The notes below the pieces were generated by a model that did no database searches, was not told the origin of the DNA, and saw only the letters and a list, made by a program, of their open reading frames with translations. A DNA stretch of 36,020 bases from an uncultured Thalassovita sp. (lineage in GTDB: Bacteria > Bacteroidota > Bacteroidia > Cytophagales > Flammeovirgaceae): positions 1 to 36,020 of the forward strand of contig CAKZMZ010000449.1 in assembly GCA_937129345.1 (NCBI GenBank), read 5' to 3'. Numbering within the stretch: position 1 is the first letter of the stretch; each line of letters begins with the position of its first letter. Shown here in pieces: positions 27,260 to 36,020 of the stretch. Position numbers and translations under genes: made by a program.

Positions 27260-28769
27260 CTAAAAGTATTTTTTGTTTTGCTGACAAGTATAACCAATAT
27301 ACCGACTCATTGCGCCCCAGATACTGAGCATTGAACCAAGCAGCCTCCCTAAGCTTTGTAACACTTGGGCTGTTGGCCACATTATTTTGATCTTCAACTC
27401 GATCTTTTACAATATATCTTAGTGTAAAATATGGAATATTGGCAAAGAAGAGAAAAACAAATAGCAAATGGTATTTATACTTATAGTTGAGTGCTGAAAA
27501 ATACTGTATGAAAACGATGCTGATGATAAACAAAGAAGGTACGGCCGCACGCATTAAAAAGTCATTAAAGTAACCGACTACATAAAAAGGAATAACAAAC
27601 AGAACAGCAATTGCCGCCCACCAAATCAGCTTCCAATCTTGATTTTTTACAAAGCGGTAACTTAACCAAGCATAAATACCAAACTCTATCATCAAAAAGA
27701 CGAATATTTTCGGCAGCCAAGATTTACCCGGAATGGCTTCCCAAATCCATCCGCTTTCTGCTATGCTGTAATGCGCTTGAAAGAAGAAAGCTACCAATAC
27801 AGTAAGCGATAAAGCGCCGAGCAAATTCTGAAAACTGATAAATGATAGAAATCCCTTTTTAAATAAAAGCATCAATAAAATAATGGTCAATCCTATAGAA
27901 TTAAACACAGACCAAATAAAAGTGAGCGATACAATAAAGGCCGCACTCTTTAAGGATTTTAATTGAGAGAATTGATGAAAAATCAAAGCGGCTGCCAGCC
28001 AGCCTCCCAACACGTGCTGCGGGCACCAAGTCATACTGACTATAGGTGCATAAAACTGTAGCATATTGTTGTGCACCACGGCTTCTGCTGCAATTTCTTC
28101 CCTAAAAACATGAAAGGGTATCAAATCTCCTAATAAAACCCACTTTACAGGAATCTTAAATAACGCATATAAAAAGTCTTGTCCGCCAAAAAATAAGAAT
28201 ATGAGCATGGCGATTAAAGGTAGATTTTTTCCTTTCCAAAGCAGTACCCATCTTAGCACCGAGTAAACTCCAAAAAAAGTCCACAAAAACATTAAAGCAT
28301 CTGCCCAAGCAATGCCCACTAATTTTGCCAGCAAAGCCACAGGCAAATAGTAAGCAAGATAATAATTGAGATGTACAGCGCTTTCGACCAAAAAATTCTC
28401 TTGATAGACAACCGGCCAAGGCTGCACAATTAAGTCTCGCAAAACTCCATAATGCTTGTCCTGATCACCTTGGAAAGTAAAGCCGCCAATGCCAGAAACA
28501 GCACAGACCACTACGGCAACCGCAACAACCAATAAATGAACCCGAAAAGATAGGTTGTCCTCTTTTATGCCATTAAATTTTCTATGGAAATCTGACAAAA
28601 CCAGATAGAAAGACCCCAATAGAATAAGTAAGACCACCAAGGCCAACTCCCACCTAAACCATCCTGCTACAAAAATGAGATTGGGCAGCAATAAGTAAAG
28701 CAATGAAAAGAAAGTAAGTCGATATGTGCTACTTTTTTTAAGTAAGTTTAGCTTATGTAATACGTCCAT
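27210..28769 (-). CDS. Polytopic membrane protein, tandem paralogue 4 (uncharacterised, possibly GT-C-like)
   Basis: GIGGFTFQGDQDKHYGVLRDLIVQPWPVVYQ; LNYYLAYYLPVALLAKL; TWCPQHVLGGWLAAALI; YFNDFLMRAAVPSLF; AWFNAQYLGRNESVYWLYLSAKQ. Confidence 0.8.
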   Translation of the reverse strand: MDVLHKLNLLKKSSTYRLTFFSLLYLLLPNLIFVAGWFRWELALVVLLILLGSFYLVLSDFHRKFNGIKEDNLSFRVHLLVVAVAVVVCAVSGIGGFTFQGDQDKHYGVLRDLIVQPWPVVYQENFLVESAVHLNYYLAYYLPVALLAKLVGIAWADALMFLWTFFGVYSVLRWVLLWKGKNLPLIAMLIFLFFGGQDFLYALFKIPVKWVLLGDLIPFHVFREEIAAEAVVHNNMLQFYAPIVSMTWCPQHVLGGWLAAALIFHQFSQLKSLKSAAFIVSLTFIWSVFNSIGLTIILLMLLFKKGFLSFISFQNLLGALSLTVLVAFFFQAHYSIAESGWIWEAIPGKSWLPKIFVFLMIEFGIYAWLSYRFVKNQDWKLIWWAAIAVLFVIPFYVVGYFNDFLMRAAVPSLFIISIVFIQYFSALNYKYKYHLLFVFLFFANIPYFTLRYIVKDRVEDQNNVANSPSVTKLREAAWFNAQYLGRNESVYWLYLSAKQKILLDESEEAIQLRQTEKKP

Positions 28770-28771
28770 AG

Positions 28772-30316
28772 CTACTCTTCTTTTTTTGTAGAAAGATGTA
28801 GGAAATAAAAAGAGCGGTTATCGCCAAAATACTGCGTGTTGAACCAAGCTTCCTCAGCCAATTTATTAAGACCACCCATATCGCCGATCCGTACCCTGTC
28901 CGAGGCAAAACCATTTTGCCAGCGTTCTTTCAAAAAACCAGGGAAATGTATCGCTATAGATATGGCTTGTGGAAGCACCACGCCAGCAAAAACTAAAATC
29001 ATCAAAAAATATTTGCAATGGCTTTTTATGCCCTGAAATGCTTGGTAAGCCAATAAGCTTAACAAGAACAGAGAAGGTACTACCGCCCGCATAAGCAAAT
29101 CGTTCATGTTGCCCAAAACAAAAATAGGAATGAGGGACATAAATAATAGGATTGAATAAAACATAAATCTATCTATCTTACTATATGCAAAATAATATAT
29201 GGCTAAAGCGATATATAAAAACTCAAATAATAAAAATACTGGCCATTTGTAGAATAATTTATCCCACTCTATATATTGCCATATAAAGCCTGAATCTGAA
29301 ATGGAGTGATGTGATAGAAAGAAAGAAAGTACAAAAAAACCTAGTAAGATACCGATGCCGTTTTCCCAGCTTATCCAACTGGTAAAATTTCTATGTTTAA
29401 AAAACATGGCAGCTATTATTGGTAAAAAGCCCGCCACATTAAAAACTGACCATAGCGGCATGAGGCAAAGAATGAACAAAACATACTGCTGTCCTTTATT
29501 TTTTGTGTAGATGTAATACAGCAAGGCAGTGGCCAACCAAGCCCCAATAATGTGTTGCGGTGCCCATGATATCGCAAAAAAGTTGGTAGGATACCGCAAA
29601 ATGGTATTATGAAAAACACAAACTGTAGATACTTCCTGCTCAAAAATGCTTTGGGCAATGGCCTTATCACCCAAAAAACCATTAATGTTGAGCTTGATAA
29701 AGGCATACAAATAATCTTGCCCGCCTAAAAAAAGCAAAAAACACAAAGGCCAAAAAACATGCTTGGTTTTACCCAAGACCACAAACCACAAAAAAGCCAA
29801 ATAAAGCCCTAGAAAGGACCACAAAATAATCCAATTGTCTACTGAGTTGGGATGAGTTATTTTAGCCAAAGCGGCAGGCGGTAAAAAGTAGGCAAAATAA
29901 TAATTTAAATGCTGGGGCCCTTCTAAACCGTGTACACTATCGTAAACAACAGGCCAATCTTTATAGACCAAATCGTATAGCATGCTGTAATGCTTAATAT
30001 GGTCACCTTGAAAATGAAACCCGCCTATGCCCGAAAACCAACAAATAAAAAGGGCTGCAAAAGCAATTAATAAATGTTGTTTTACAGTAGGAATTTGTAA
30101 GTCAGTATCCAACCTAAACTTCCAAATTGATATCCAAACCAACGATGCCAAGCCAAACAATAAAACAGCCCAATAAGTCCTGAACCAAGTAGCGAAAAAA
30201 AGTAAGTTTGGTAACAAGAGATACAAAACAGTACTATTGAAGAAAATCCTATGAAAATTCTTTTTTTCCTTCATCCGATGTTTTTCAACATGAGTATCTA
30301 TCGTCAATTCAGTCAT
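28772..30316 (-). CDS. Polytopic membrane protein, tandem paralogue 3 (uncharacterised, possibly GT-C-like)
   Basis: GIGGFHFQGDHIKHYSMLYDLVYKDWPVVYD; LNYYFAYFLPPAALAKI; SWAPQHIIGAWLATALL; NMNDLLMRAVVPSLF; AWFNTQYFGDNRSFYFLHLSTKK. Confidence 0.8.
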   Translation of the reverse strand: MTELTIDTHVEKHRMKEKKNFHRIFFNSTVLYLLLPNLLFFATWFRTYWAVLLFGLASLVWISIWKFRLDTDLQIPTVKQHLLIAFAALFICWFSGIGGFHFQGDHIKHYSMLYDLVYKDWPVVYDSVHGLEGPQHLNYYFAYFLPPAALAKITHPNSVDNWIILWSFLGLYLAFLWFVVLGKTKHVFWPLCFLLFLGGQDYLYAFIKLNINGFLGDKAIAQSIFEQEVSTVCVFHNTILRYPTNFFAISWAPQHIIGAWLATALLYYIYTKNKGQQYVLFILCLMPLWSVFNVAGFLPIIAAMFFKHRNFTSWISWENGIGILLGFFVLSFFLSHHSISDSGFIWQYIEWDKLFYKWPVFLLFEFLYIALAIYYFAYSKIDRFMFYSILLFMSLIPIFVLGNMNDLLMRAVVPSLFLLSLLAYQAFQGIKSHCKYFLMILVFAGVVLPQAISIAIHFPGFLKERWQNGFASDRVRIGDMGGLNKLAEEAWFNTQYFGDNRSFYFLHLSTKKEE

Positions 30317-30319
30317 GCT

Positions 30320-31816
30320 TCAATCTCTACTTAAATACTTGCCATAGAAAGAATCGCCCTCACCCAAATACTGCCTATGGAACCAATGCTTTTTCTCCAT
30401 GTCTTTAAAAAGTGTATTGTTCTCAATCTTGGGCAGGCCTGTTTGCCATTTTAAATGATGTAAATGCGCTATCATTAAAAAAAATGAAAAAGAGCAAGTA
30501 GCGAGAAATAAAACAAGCAAGTGTTTTTTAAAGCGATGACTCATGCTCTTATAAAAAGCGACAGTAGCCAACACAAATACAAAATGCAAAGGCATTGAAG
30601 CCCGCATGAGCAAATCATTGTATAAACCGAGTACATACCAAGACAAGGCAAATAAGCTCAAGTTACAGAGCATCCACAGCCTAAAAATTGAATGTTTTTT
30701 TAGAGGGATGAACATCAACAAGACATAAATGCCGAATTCAAAGACTATAAAGCTAAGCAGTCTAACAAACCAGTACTTTGAAGGATTATGTTGCCAAATC
30801 CAACCCTGTTCACTAATGGGTAAATGAGACTGAAAATAAATGAAAACCAAGAGGCCTAAAGGCACGCCCAACAATAGGTTGGCATTCGAAAAAACAGCTT
30901 TTCCTTTTTGAGAAATAATACCATATAAAAAAATTGGCAACAGGCCTATGGTGCCTAAAATAGACCAAAGGGCACTTAAAGACAAAACCAAAACACTTAG
31001 CGAATTATCTTTTTTATAAATGCTGTTTACCATTAAAGCAGTAGCCAACCATGCACCTAAAGCTTGCTGTGGCACAAATGTAAAATCAAAAGCTGCTGAA
31101 AATTTTCTCAGAGTAAAGTCATAATAAGACATTTGCCACATGAGCTCTTTTAAGAGGTCTCTACTACCTTCTACATCAAATGCAGCATGAAAAGCATGTT
31201 TGCACAAGGTAAAAATAGTATCCTGCCCATCTAGCAAAAAGAAAATGACCAATGGCAACAGTATGCTTTTCTTACTTTTAGTCAACCTCACAAGCCAGCA
31301 CAAAACAAGATACAGTCCCAAAACTGATTCAAAAAATAGAAATACCAAAGCTGCTTGCAGGCCCAGTATTTTGCCAAGTAGCGCCGCAGGCAGGTACCAA
31401 GCAAAGTAATAAACCAAGTACAGCTTTTCGCCTTTATCTATAATACTAACCGGCCAAGGACTTTCTACTAAAATCTTTAGAATAGCATGATGCTTGGGCA
31501 AATCGCCCTGCGGCAAAAACAAACCAACACCTGTAAGCAGGCAGGCCAAGAAAGCAATGAGTAAAAGCCATAAGTTGGCTTTATCACTAAAAAAGTCATT
31601 GACCCAATGCCTTATATCTAGATTAAAGTTTACGGCCTTTAATTGCTTATAAACCACCAATACAAATAGAATGAAAACAGCACTCGCAATCCATCCTTTA
31701 AACCAAAAAAGTACAAAAATCAAGTTGGGCAATAGCAGATATGCTACTGAAAATAGTACCAAAGGTTCCGCACGAGCCGTCTGTTTACTATCCCTTATTT
31801 CCAATAACTTATTCAT
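30320..31816 (-). CDS. Polytopic membrane protein, tandem paralogue 2 (uncharacterised, possibly GT-C-like)
   Basis: GVGLFLPQGDLPKHHAILKILVESPWPVSII; LVYYFAWYLPAALLGKI; TFVPQQALGAWLATALM; LYNDLLMRASMPLHF; HWFHRQYLGEGDSFYGKYLSRD. Confidence 0.8.
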   Translation of the reverse strand: MNKLLEIRDSKQTARAEPLVLFSVAYLLLPNLIFVLFWFKGWIASAVFILFVLVVYKQLKAVNFNLDIRHWVNDFFSDKANLWLLLIAFLACLLTGVGLFLPQGDLPKHHAILKILVESPWPVSIIDKGEKLYLVYYFAWYLPAALLGKILGLQAALVFLFFESVLGLYLVLCWLVRLTKSKKSILLPLVIFFLLDGQDTIFTLCKHAFHAAFDVEGSRDLLKELMWQMSYYDFTLRKFSAAFDFTFVPQQALGAWLATALMVNSIYKKDNSLSVLVLSLSALWSILGTIGLLPIFLYGIISQKGKAVFSNANLLLGVPLGLLVFIYFQSHLPISEQGWIWQHNPSKYWFVRLLSFIVFEFGIYVLLMFIPLKKHSIFRLWMLCNLSLFALSWYVLGLYNDLLMRASMPLHFVFVLATVAFYKSMSHRFKKHLLVLFLATCSFSFFLMIAHLHHLKWQTGLPKIENNTLFKDMEKKHWFHRQYLGEGDSFYGKYLSRD

Positions 31817-33360
31817 GGCTTTTTGGCTAGATACTTATAAAAAAAGGAATCCACTTTACCGAAATACTGAGTATTGAACCAAGCTTGCTTATTGATGAGC
31901 GTAAGCGTTTCGGCTTGGGCTACAGAAGGGCCATAGCGCTTTTTTACACGATGCGACCCATTGAAATAATAGCGAAAACAACATAGCATCACAATAAAAA
32001 CTAAAGCGTATTTCAACTTAAGGCTTATGTTAGCTTGCATTGCCTTGGCCACTAAAAAAATGAGTGAATACCAAGCAGGACCCGTAGCCCGCATGGCAAA
32101 GTCTGCATTTTTACCAATAAAAATAAGCGGGAAAATCGCTAGAACTATCACTGCCAAAAACAGTAAGTATTTGTAATCTTGTTCAGCCCTAATGAGAAAA
32201 AAGACCAACAGAGAAATTATTCCGAATTTAACCAAAATGAAGATAGGGTATTTTACAAAGAAGTTGATATGTGGCAGGGCTTCCCATATCGATTTAATTG
32301 GCTGGGGCAAATGTGCTAGGTAATAGCTTGAAAACAGCAAGCAAAGTAATATGCCTAAAACATTGGCAATAGAAAATATTGATGAGGTGTTTTTAATCAA
32401 TATCAGTAAAACCAAGGGCAACAAACCAAGGGCAACAAACGGAGACCATAATAAAGTCAATCCCAAGGTGAGTATGCTGGCGTCAGATTTAGTTGGATGT
32501 AAAAGATTTTGAAGTAATAGTGGAGTGGCTAATAACATGGGCAAGGTATGCTGAGGTGCCCATTCGTATTGGGTCAAAAAAGTTGCATAGCTCGGCGTAC
32601 GGTTATCAAATATAATGTCACCGGTATAAAGCTCTGAAAGAAAAAGCCCTACATTGTAATCACCTTGAATTATTCCCCTACCTAAGAATTTTAGCAAGCC
32701 ATAAACATTCTCCAAATCGCCAAAAAACAACAGCAATAAAACCCACCAAAATCGTTTCAACTTGGCGATGCGCACGAACCAACAAAAACCTAGAAATAAA
32801 CCTATGCTCGACCAAATGAGTACAAACAGTTCTACAAATGAGGCACTTGTAAGCTTTGCCAAAAATACTGGCGATAAGTACCAAGCCAAGTAGTAGTCTA
32901 AGAAAACAGGTTCAGAAATAAATGGGTGGTTAGTATAAGTAACTGGCCAATTTTTTAGCAGTAAATCTCTCAATACCGCATGGTGCTTTTCATAATCTAC
33001 CACTTGAGGTTGAAAGTTGCCAATACCTACATACCAAGTAAGCAGCAAGGCCAAAATCGCATAAAACAATAAATGGCTTTTAGTGAATTGTACCGTTCCA
33101 TTTTTCTCCATTTTATTTTGAACGGAACGGTTGATTGTATAAGAAAGGGCTATTATAAATGGGATACCTATGCAAGGTTGTAACCAAGTACCTAAAAAAA
33201 TAAGATTGGGCAAGGCCAAATAAACGTAAGTGCCAACGCGCAGATACTCATGCTGTGTGCAGCTATGGCGAGTATTTCCAACATTAAAAAAAGATTGAGA
33301 TGGCAAAAGATGTTTAGGGTAAATCTTTTGCTTTTGCCTCAATAAAAAAGTCTCCAACAC
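31813..33360 (-). CDS. Polytopic membrane protein, tandem paralogue 1 (uncharacterised, possibly GT-C-like; GTG start)
   Basis: GIGNFQPQVVDYEKHHAVLRDLLLKNWPVTYT; LDYYLAWYLSPVFLAKL; EWAPQHTLPMLLATPLL; KNADFAMRATGPAWY; AWFNTQYFGKVDSFFYKYLAKKP. Overlaps the next gene by 4 nt (31813-31816). Confidence 0.8.
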   Translation of the reverse strand: MLETFLLRQKQKIYPKHLLPSQSFFNVGNTRHSCTQHEYLRVGTYVYLALPNLIFLGTWLQPCIGIPFIIALSYTINRSVQNKMEKNGTVQFTKSHLLFYAILALLLTWYVGIGNFQPQVVDYEKHHAVLRDLLLKNWPVTYTNHPFISEPVFLDYYLAWYLSPVFLAKLTSASFVELFVLIWSSIGLFLGFCWFVRIAKLKRFWWVLLLLFFGDLENVYGLLKFLGRGIIQGDYNVGLFLSELYTGDIIFDNRTPSYATFLTQYEWAPQHTLPMLLATPLLLQNLLHPTKSDASILTLGLTLLWSPFVALGLLPLVLLILIKNTSSIFSIANVLGILLCLLFSSYYLAHLPQPIKSIWEALPHINFFVKYPIFILVKFGIISLLVFFLIRAEQDYKYLLFLAVIVLAIFPLIFIGKNADFAMRATGPAWYSLIFLVAKAMQANISLKLKYALVFIVMLCCFRYYFNGSHRVKKRYGPSVAQAETLTLINKQAWFNTQYFGKVDSFFYKYLAKKP

Positions 33361-33375
33361 GGCCTTAATAAGTTA

Positions 33376-33409
33376 AAAAAATAAATGCCTATTCTAAGAC
33401 TAGGCATTT
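33376..33409 (-). terminator. Intrinsic terminator after the SDR-type threonine dehydrogenase gene
   Basis: Minus strand AAATGCCTA-N9-TAGGCATTT followed by ATTTTTTT. Confidence 0.8.
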
Positions 33410-33448
33410 TATAAGATAACTGTACCGCAATGGGTAAATTGTAGTAAA

Positions 33449-34450
33449 TCAATGGTTTTGTACCAATGCTAGGTCTTTAATTTCCTTCAAGTTTTTTAGC
33501 ATGTCGGCCACCATACTTTTTAAATCGTAGTTGGGTTCCCAATTCCAGTCATTTCTAGCTTGGGCATCGTCAATGACTTCTGGCCAAGAGTCAGCAATTT
33601 TTTGCCTAAAGTCGGGCGCATATTCGGTCGTAAATGAGGGATATGATTTTTTGATTTCATTAAAAATTTCTTCAGGGCTAAAAGATATGGCCTGAATATT
33701 ATATGAAGTGTGTACGCTCAGTTTTTCCTTATCTGCCTCCATTAGATCTAAAGTGGCTTTAATGGCATCGGGCATGTACATCATTGGCAAAACTGTATCT
33801 TTTGAGAGAAAGCAGGTAAATTTTTCACCTTGTACCGCTTTATGGAAAATATCCACAGCATAATCTGTAGTGCCACCACCGGGCAAACCTTGGTAACCTA
33901 TTAAGCCGGGATACCTCAAACTTCTTACATCCAACCCAAACTGATCATGGTAATATTGGCACCAAAGCTCTCCTGCATGCTTGCTTATGCCATATGCCGT
34001 ACTAGGCTCAATAACTGTGTTCTGAGGAGTAGGATTTTTGGGGGAATTAACACCAAAGACGGCAATGGAACTCGGCCAGTAAATCTTGTCCAACTTCCAT
34101 CGTCTACCCGCTTCTAGCACGTTTAGCAAACCATCCATATTAATGCGCCATGCTATATGGGGATTTTCCTCGCCTTTTGCCGAGAGAATAGCAGCAAGAT
34201 GGTAAATTTGGGTGATTTCTAACGATTCAATAATTTCATAGAGCCGGTTGGTGTCCGTAACATCTAAAGCCTCGAAGTGGTTGGTGGTTTTTTTTACAGG
34301 CTCTTTTAAATCACTGATAACTACATTTTCAACCCCATATATTTTGTTAAGTTGTTCGGTTAGTTCAGAGCCGAGCTGCCCGCAAGCACCTGTTACTAAG
34401 ATTTTTGGCGTACGCACCTTATCTGCTACTCCTTTTGTATTTTCTTCCAT
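33449..34450 (-). CDS. NAD-dependent epimerase/dehydratase, SDR-type L-threonine 3-dehydrogenase
   Basis: KILVTGACGQLGSELTEQL (Rossmann); YHLAAILSAKGEENPHIAWRINMDGLLNVLEA; PSSIAVFG; STAYGISKHAGELWCQYYHDQFGLDVRSLRYPGLIGY; LPMMYMPDAIKATLDLM. Opposite kbl. Confidence 0.9.
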   Translation of the reverse strand: MEENTKGVADKVRTPKILVTGACGQLGSELTEQLNKIYGVENVVISDLKEPVKKTTNHFEALDVTDTNRLYEIIESLEITQIYHLAAILSAKGEENPHIAWRINMDGLLNVLEAGRRWKLDKIYWPSSIAVFGVNSPKNPTPQNTVIEPSTAYGISKHAGELWCQYYHDQFGLDVRSLRYPGLIGYQGLPGGGTTDYAVDIFHKAVQGEKFTCFLSKDTVLPMMYMPDAIKATLDLMEADKEKLSVHTSYNIQAISFSPEEIFNEIKKSYPSFTTEYAPDFRQKIADSWPEVIDDAQARNDWNWEPNYDLKSMVADMLKNLKEIKDLALVQNH

Positions 34451-34570
34451 TTTCTGATAGTTTATGTTGTTATTGGTATTGCAAAGTTAAGTACTAGCAA
34501 ACTCTAAGCTGTAGTAATTTGCTCTTTTTATGCATAATTCCGATTTGTTATCATTTGAAATCTAAATGCC

Positions 34571-34578
34571 TATTTTTG
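34571..34578 (+). promoter_or_regulatory. Possible -7 element (TATTTTTG) directly before the start codon of the 81-aa ORF
   Basis: Matches TAnnTTTG, but no TTTG at the expected 19-nt upstream spacing. Ends 4 nt before ATG at 34583. Confidence 0.3.
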
Positions 34579-34582
34579 CATT

Positions 34583-34828
34583 ATGGCTGAGTTTGAAGAA
34601 TACCTAAAAGGTAAAAAAATTGATCCTGAAAAATTTAAATCAGGAGAACCGGAGACTTGGAGCAAGTTTGAAAAACTCTTCTATCAAGTAAGTCCAAAGA
34701 GCTTTACCATGCAAAAGCTTTTTTTAATCAACCAATTGCGTAGAAGATTCCATTTTGAAGGAGGAAAAGAAAATACCAACAAAACAACTACAGCTAAAAA
34801 AAGACCTATTATTAAACGCAAAGCTTAA
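34583..34828 (+). CDS. Small basic conserved-type hypothetical protein (81 aa)
   Basis: MAEFEEYLKGKKIDPEKFKSGEPETWSKFEKLFYQVSPKSFTMQKLFLINQLRRRFHFEG.. has normal codon-like composition and lies 29 nt upstream of kbl on the same strand. Confidence 0.7.
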   Translation: MAEFEEYLKGKKIDPEKFKSGEPETWSKFEKLFYQVSPKSFTMQKLFLINQLRRRFHFEGGKENTNKTTTAKKRPIIKRKA

Positions 34829-34857
34829 AAATTTTAACCCTAAACAACATTTAAGGT

Positions 34858-36020
34858 ATGTACCAACAATTTCAACCCCAAATACAAAAAGAAATAGAAG
34901 GCATAAAAGAAGCTGGACTATATAAAAATGAACGTGTGATCACTTCTCCACAAGGTCCAGAGATTACGACCGATACAGGTAAGACCGTTTTAAATTTTTG
35001 TGCCAACAACTATCTAGGCCTTTCCTCGCATCCAAAAGTGATAGAGGCCGCCAAAAAAGCCATAGATAGCCATGGTTTCGGCATGTCTTCGGTAAGATTC
35101 ATTTGTGGCACACAAGACATCCACAAAGAATTGGAAAGAAAGATTTCTGAGTTTTTAGGAACAGAAGACACCATTTTGTACGCAGCAGCTTTTGATGCCA
35201 ATGGTGGCGTATTTGAACCACTACTCGGGCCGGAAGATGCCATTATTTCAGATGCACTTAACCATGCATCTATCATCGATGGTGTAAGATTATGCAAAGC
35301 CAAGCGCTTCAGATACTTACATAATGATATGGAAGATTTAGAAGCTAAGTTGAAAGAGGCGAATGCAGCAGGCGCCAGGCAGAAAATCATCGTAACCGAT
35401 GGCGTATTCTCTATGGATGGCACCATTGCCCAATTAGATAAAATCTGCGCATTGGCAGAAAAGTACGAGGCCATGGTGATGAGTGATGAATGCCATAGTA
35501 CAGGCTTTGTAGGAAAAACAGGCAGGGGCGTGCACGAGCACTGCGGCGTAATGGACAAAATGGACATCATCACAGGTACTTTGGGCAAAGCCTTGGGCGG
35601 TGCTTCGGGCGGTTTTACTTCTGGCAAAAAAGAAATTATTGACCTATTACGCCAGCGTTCTAGGCCTTATCTGTTCTCCAATACTTTAGCCCCTGCCATT
35701 ACGGGTGCTTCTATAGCTGTATTAGACATGCTCTCAGAAACCACTGAATTGCGCGATAAGCTAGAGTGGAACACCAAATACTTTAGAGAAGAAATGACCA
35801 AAGCCGGTTTTGATATCAAGCCCGGTGAGCATGCCATTGTGCCGATTATGTTATATGATGCGGTACTTTCCCAGCAATTTGCCGAAAAGCTATTAGACAG
35901 AGGCATTTATGTAATTGGCTTTTACTACCCTGTAGTACCAAAAGGCAAAGCAAGGATCAGGGTACAACTTTCTGCCTCGCATGAAAAAGAACATTTGGAT
36001 AGGGCCATTAAAGCTTTTAC
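34858..36020 (+). CDS. kbl: Glycine C-acetyltransferase (2-amino-3-ketobutyrate CoA ligase), 3' truncated by window end
   Basis: Manual translation: [85 protein letters not shown]..; [52 protein letters not shown]. Open to the window end, so absent from the ORF track. Confidence 0.97.
   Translation, partial: MYQQFQPQIQKEIEGIKEAGLYKNERVITSPQGPEITTDTGKTVLNFCANNYLGLSSHPKVIEAAKKAIDSHGFGMSSVRFICGTQDIHKELERKISEFLGTEDTILYAAAFDANGGVFEPLLGPEDAIISDALNHASIIDGVRLCKAKRFRYLHNDMEDLEAKLKEANAAGARQKIIVTDGVFSMDGTIAQLDKICALAEKYEAMVMSDECHSTGFVGKTGRGVHEHCGVMDKMDIITGTLGKALGGASGGFTSGKKEIIDLLRQRSRPYLFSNTLAPAITGASIAVLDMLSETTELRDKLEWNTKYFREEMTKAGFDIKPGEHAIVPIMLYDAVLSQQFAEKLLDRGIYVIGFYYPVVPKGKARIRVQLSASHEKEHLDRAIKAF

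Noticed and set aside
35010-35906. Long minus-strand ORFs (205 aa and 79 aa)
   Set aside because: They are antisense to the clearly conserved kbl coding frame on the plus strand, which the ORF track omits only because it has no stop inside the window.
1-36020. CRISPR arrays, tRNA/rRNA genes, transposases, prophage genes
   Set aside because: No regularly spaced repeats, tRNA-like cloverleaf or IS/phage-type proteins were recognised by eye. A tRNAscan or CRISPR-finder run would be needed for certainty.

Overview
The window is a stretch of a Bacteroidota chromosome, probably Cytophagales-like, and nearly all genes are on the minus strand. Its core is a long ribosomal-protein run, rplP-rpmC-rpsQ-rplN-rplX-rplE-rpsN-rpsH-rplF-rplR-rpsE-rpmD-rplO-secY-map-infA-rpmJ-rpsM-rpsK-rpsD-rpoA-rplQ. 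It ends at a clear intrinsic terminator and is followed by carA, an M20 amidohydrolase, a 914-aa orphan protein and a flippase-like membrane protein. The S10 half (rpsC to rpsJ) is absent upstream of rplP. A cysteine desulfurase sits there instead, and a consensus Bacteroidota promoter drives rplP. Left flank: a DUF4290-like gene fragment, a nucleoside hydrolase broken by one in-frame stop, a T9SS-sorted subtilase, a YjbQ protein and an amidohydrolase. Right flank: four consecutive, tightly coupled, divergent paralogues of a roughly 500-aa polytopic membrane family with invariant polar motifs (DxxKH, PQ[HQ], D..MRA..P, WFxxQYxG). Their array overlaps a pore-less voltage-sensor-like protein gene. 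Beyond that lies a divergent threonine-degradation pair (tdh/kbl). The best candidates for something undescribed are (1) the four-paralogue membrane array, possibly GT-C-like, with its voltage-sensor-like partner, and (2) the 914-aa protein, which looks like a full-length Type ISP/Type IIG restriction-modification homologue without recognisable catalytic motifs. All family assignments come from reading the sequence and from memory; no searches were run.
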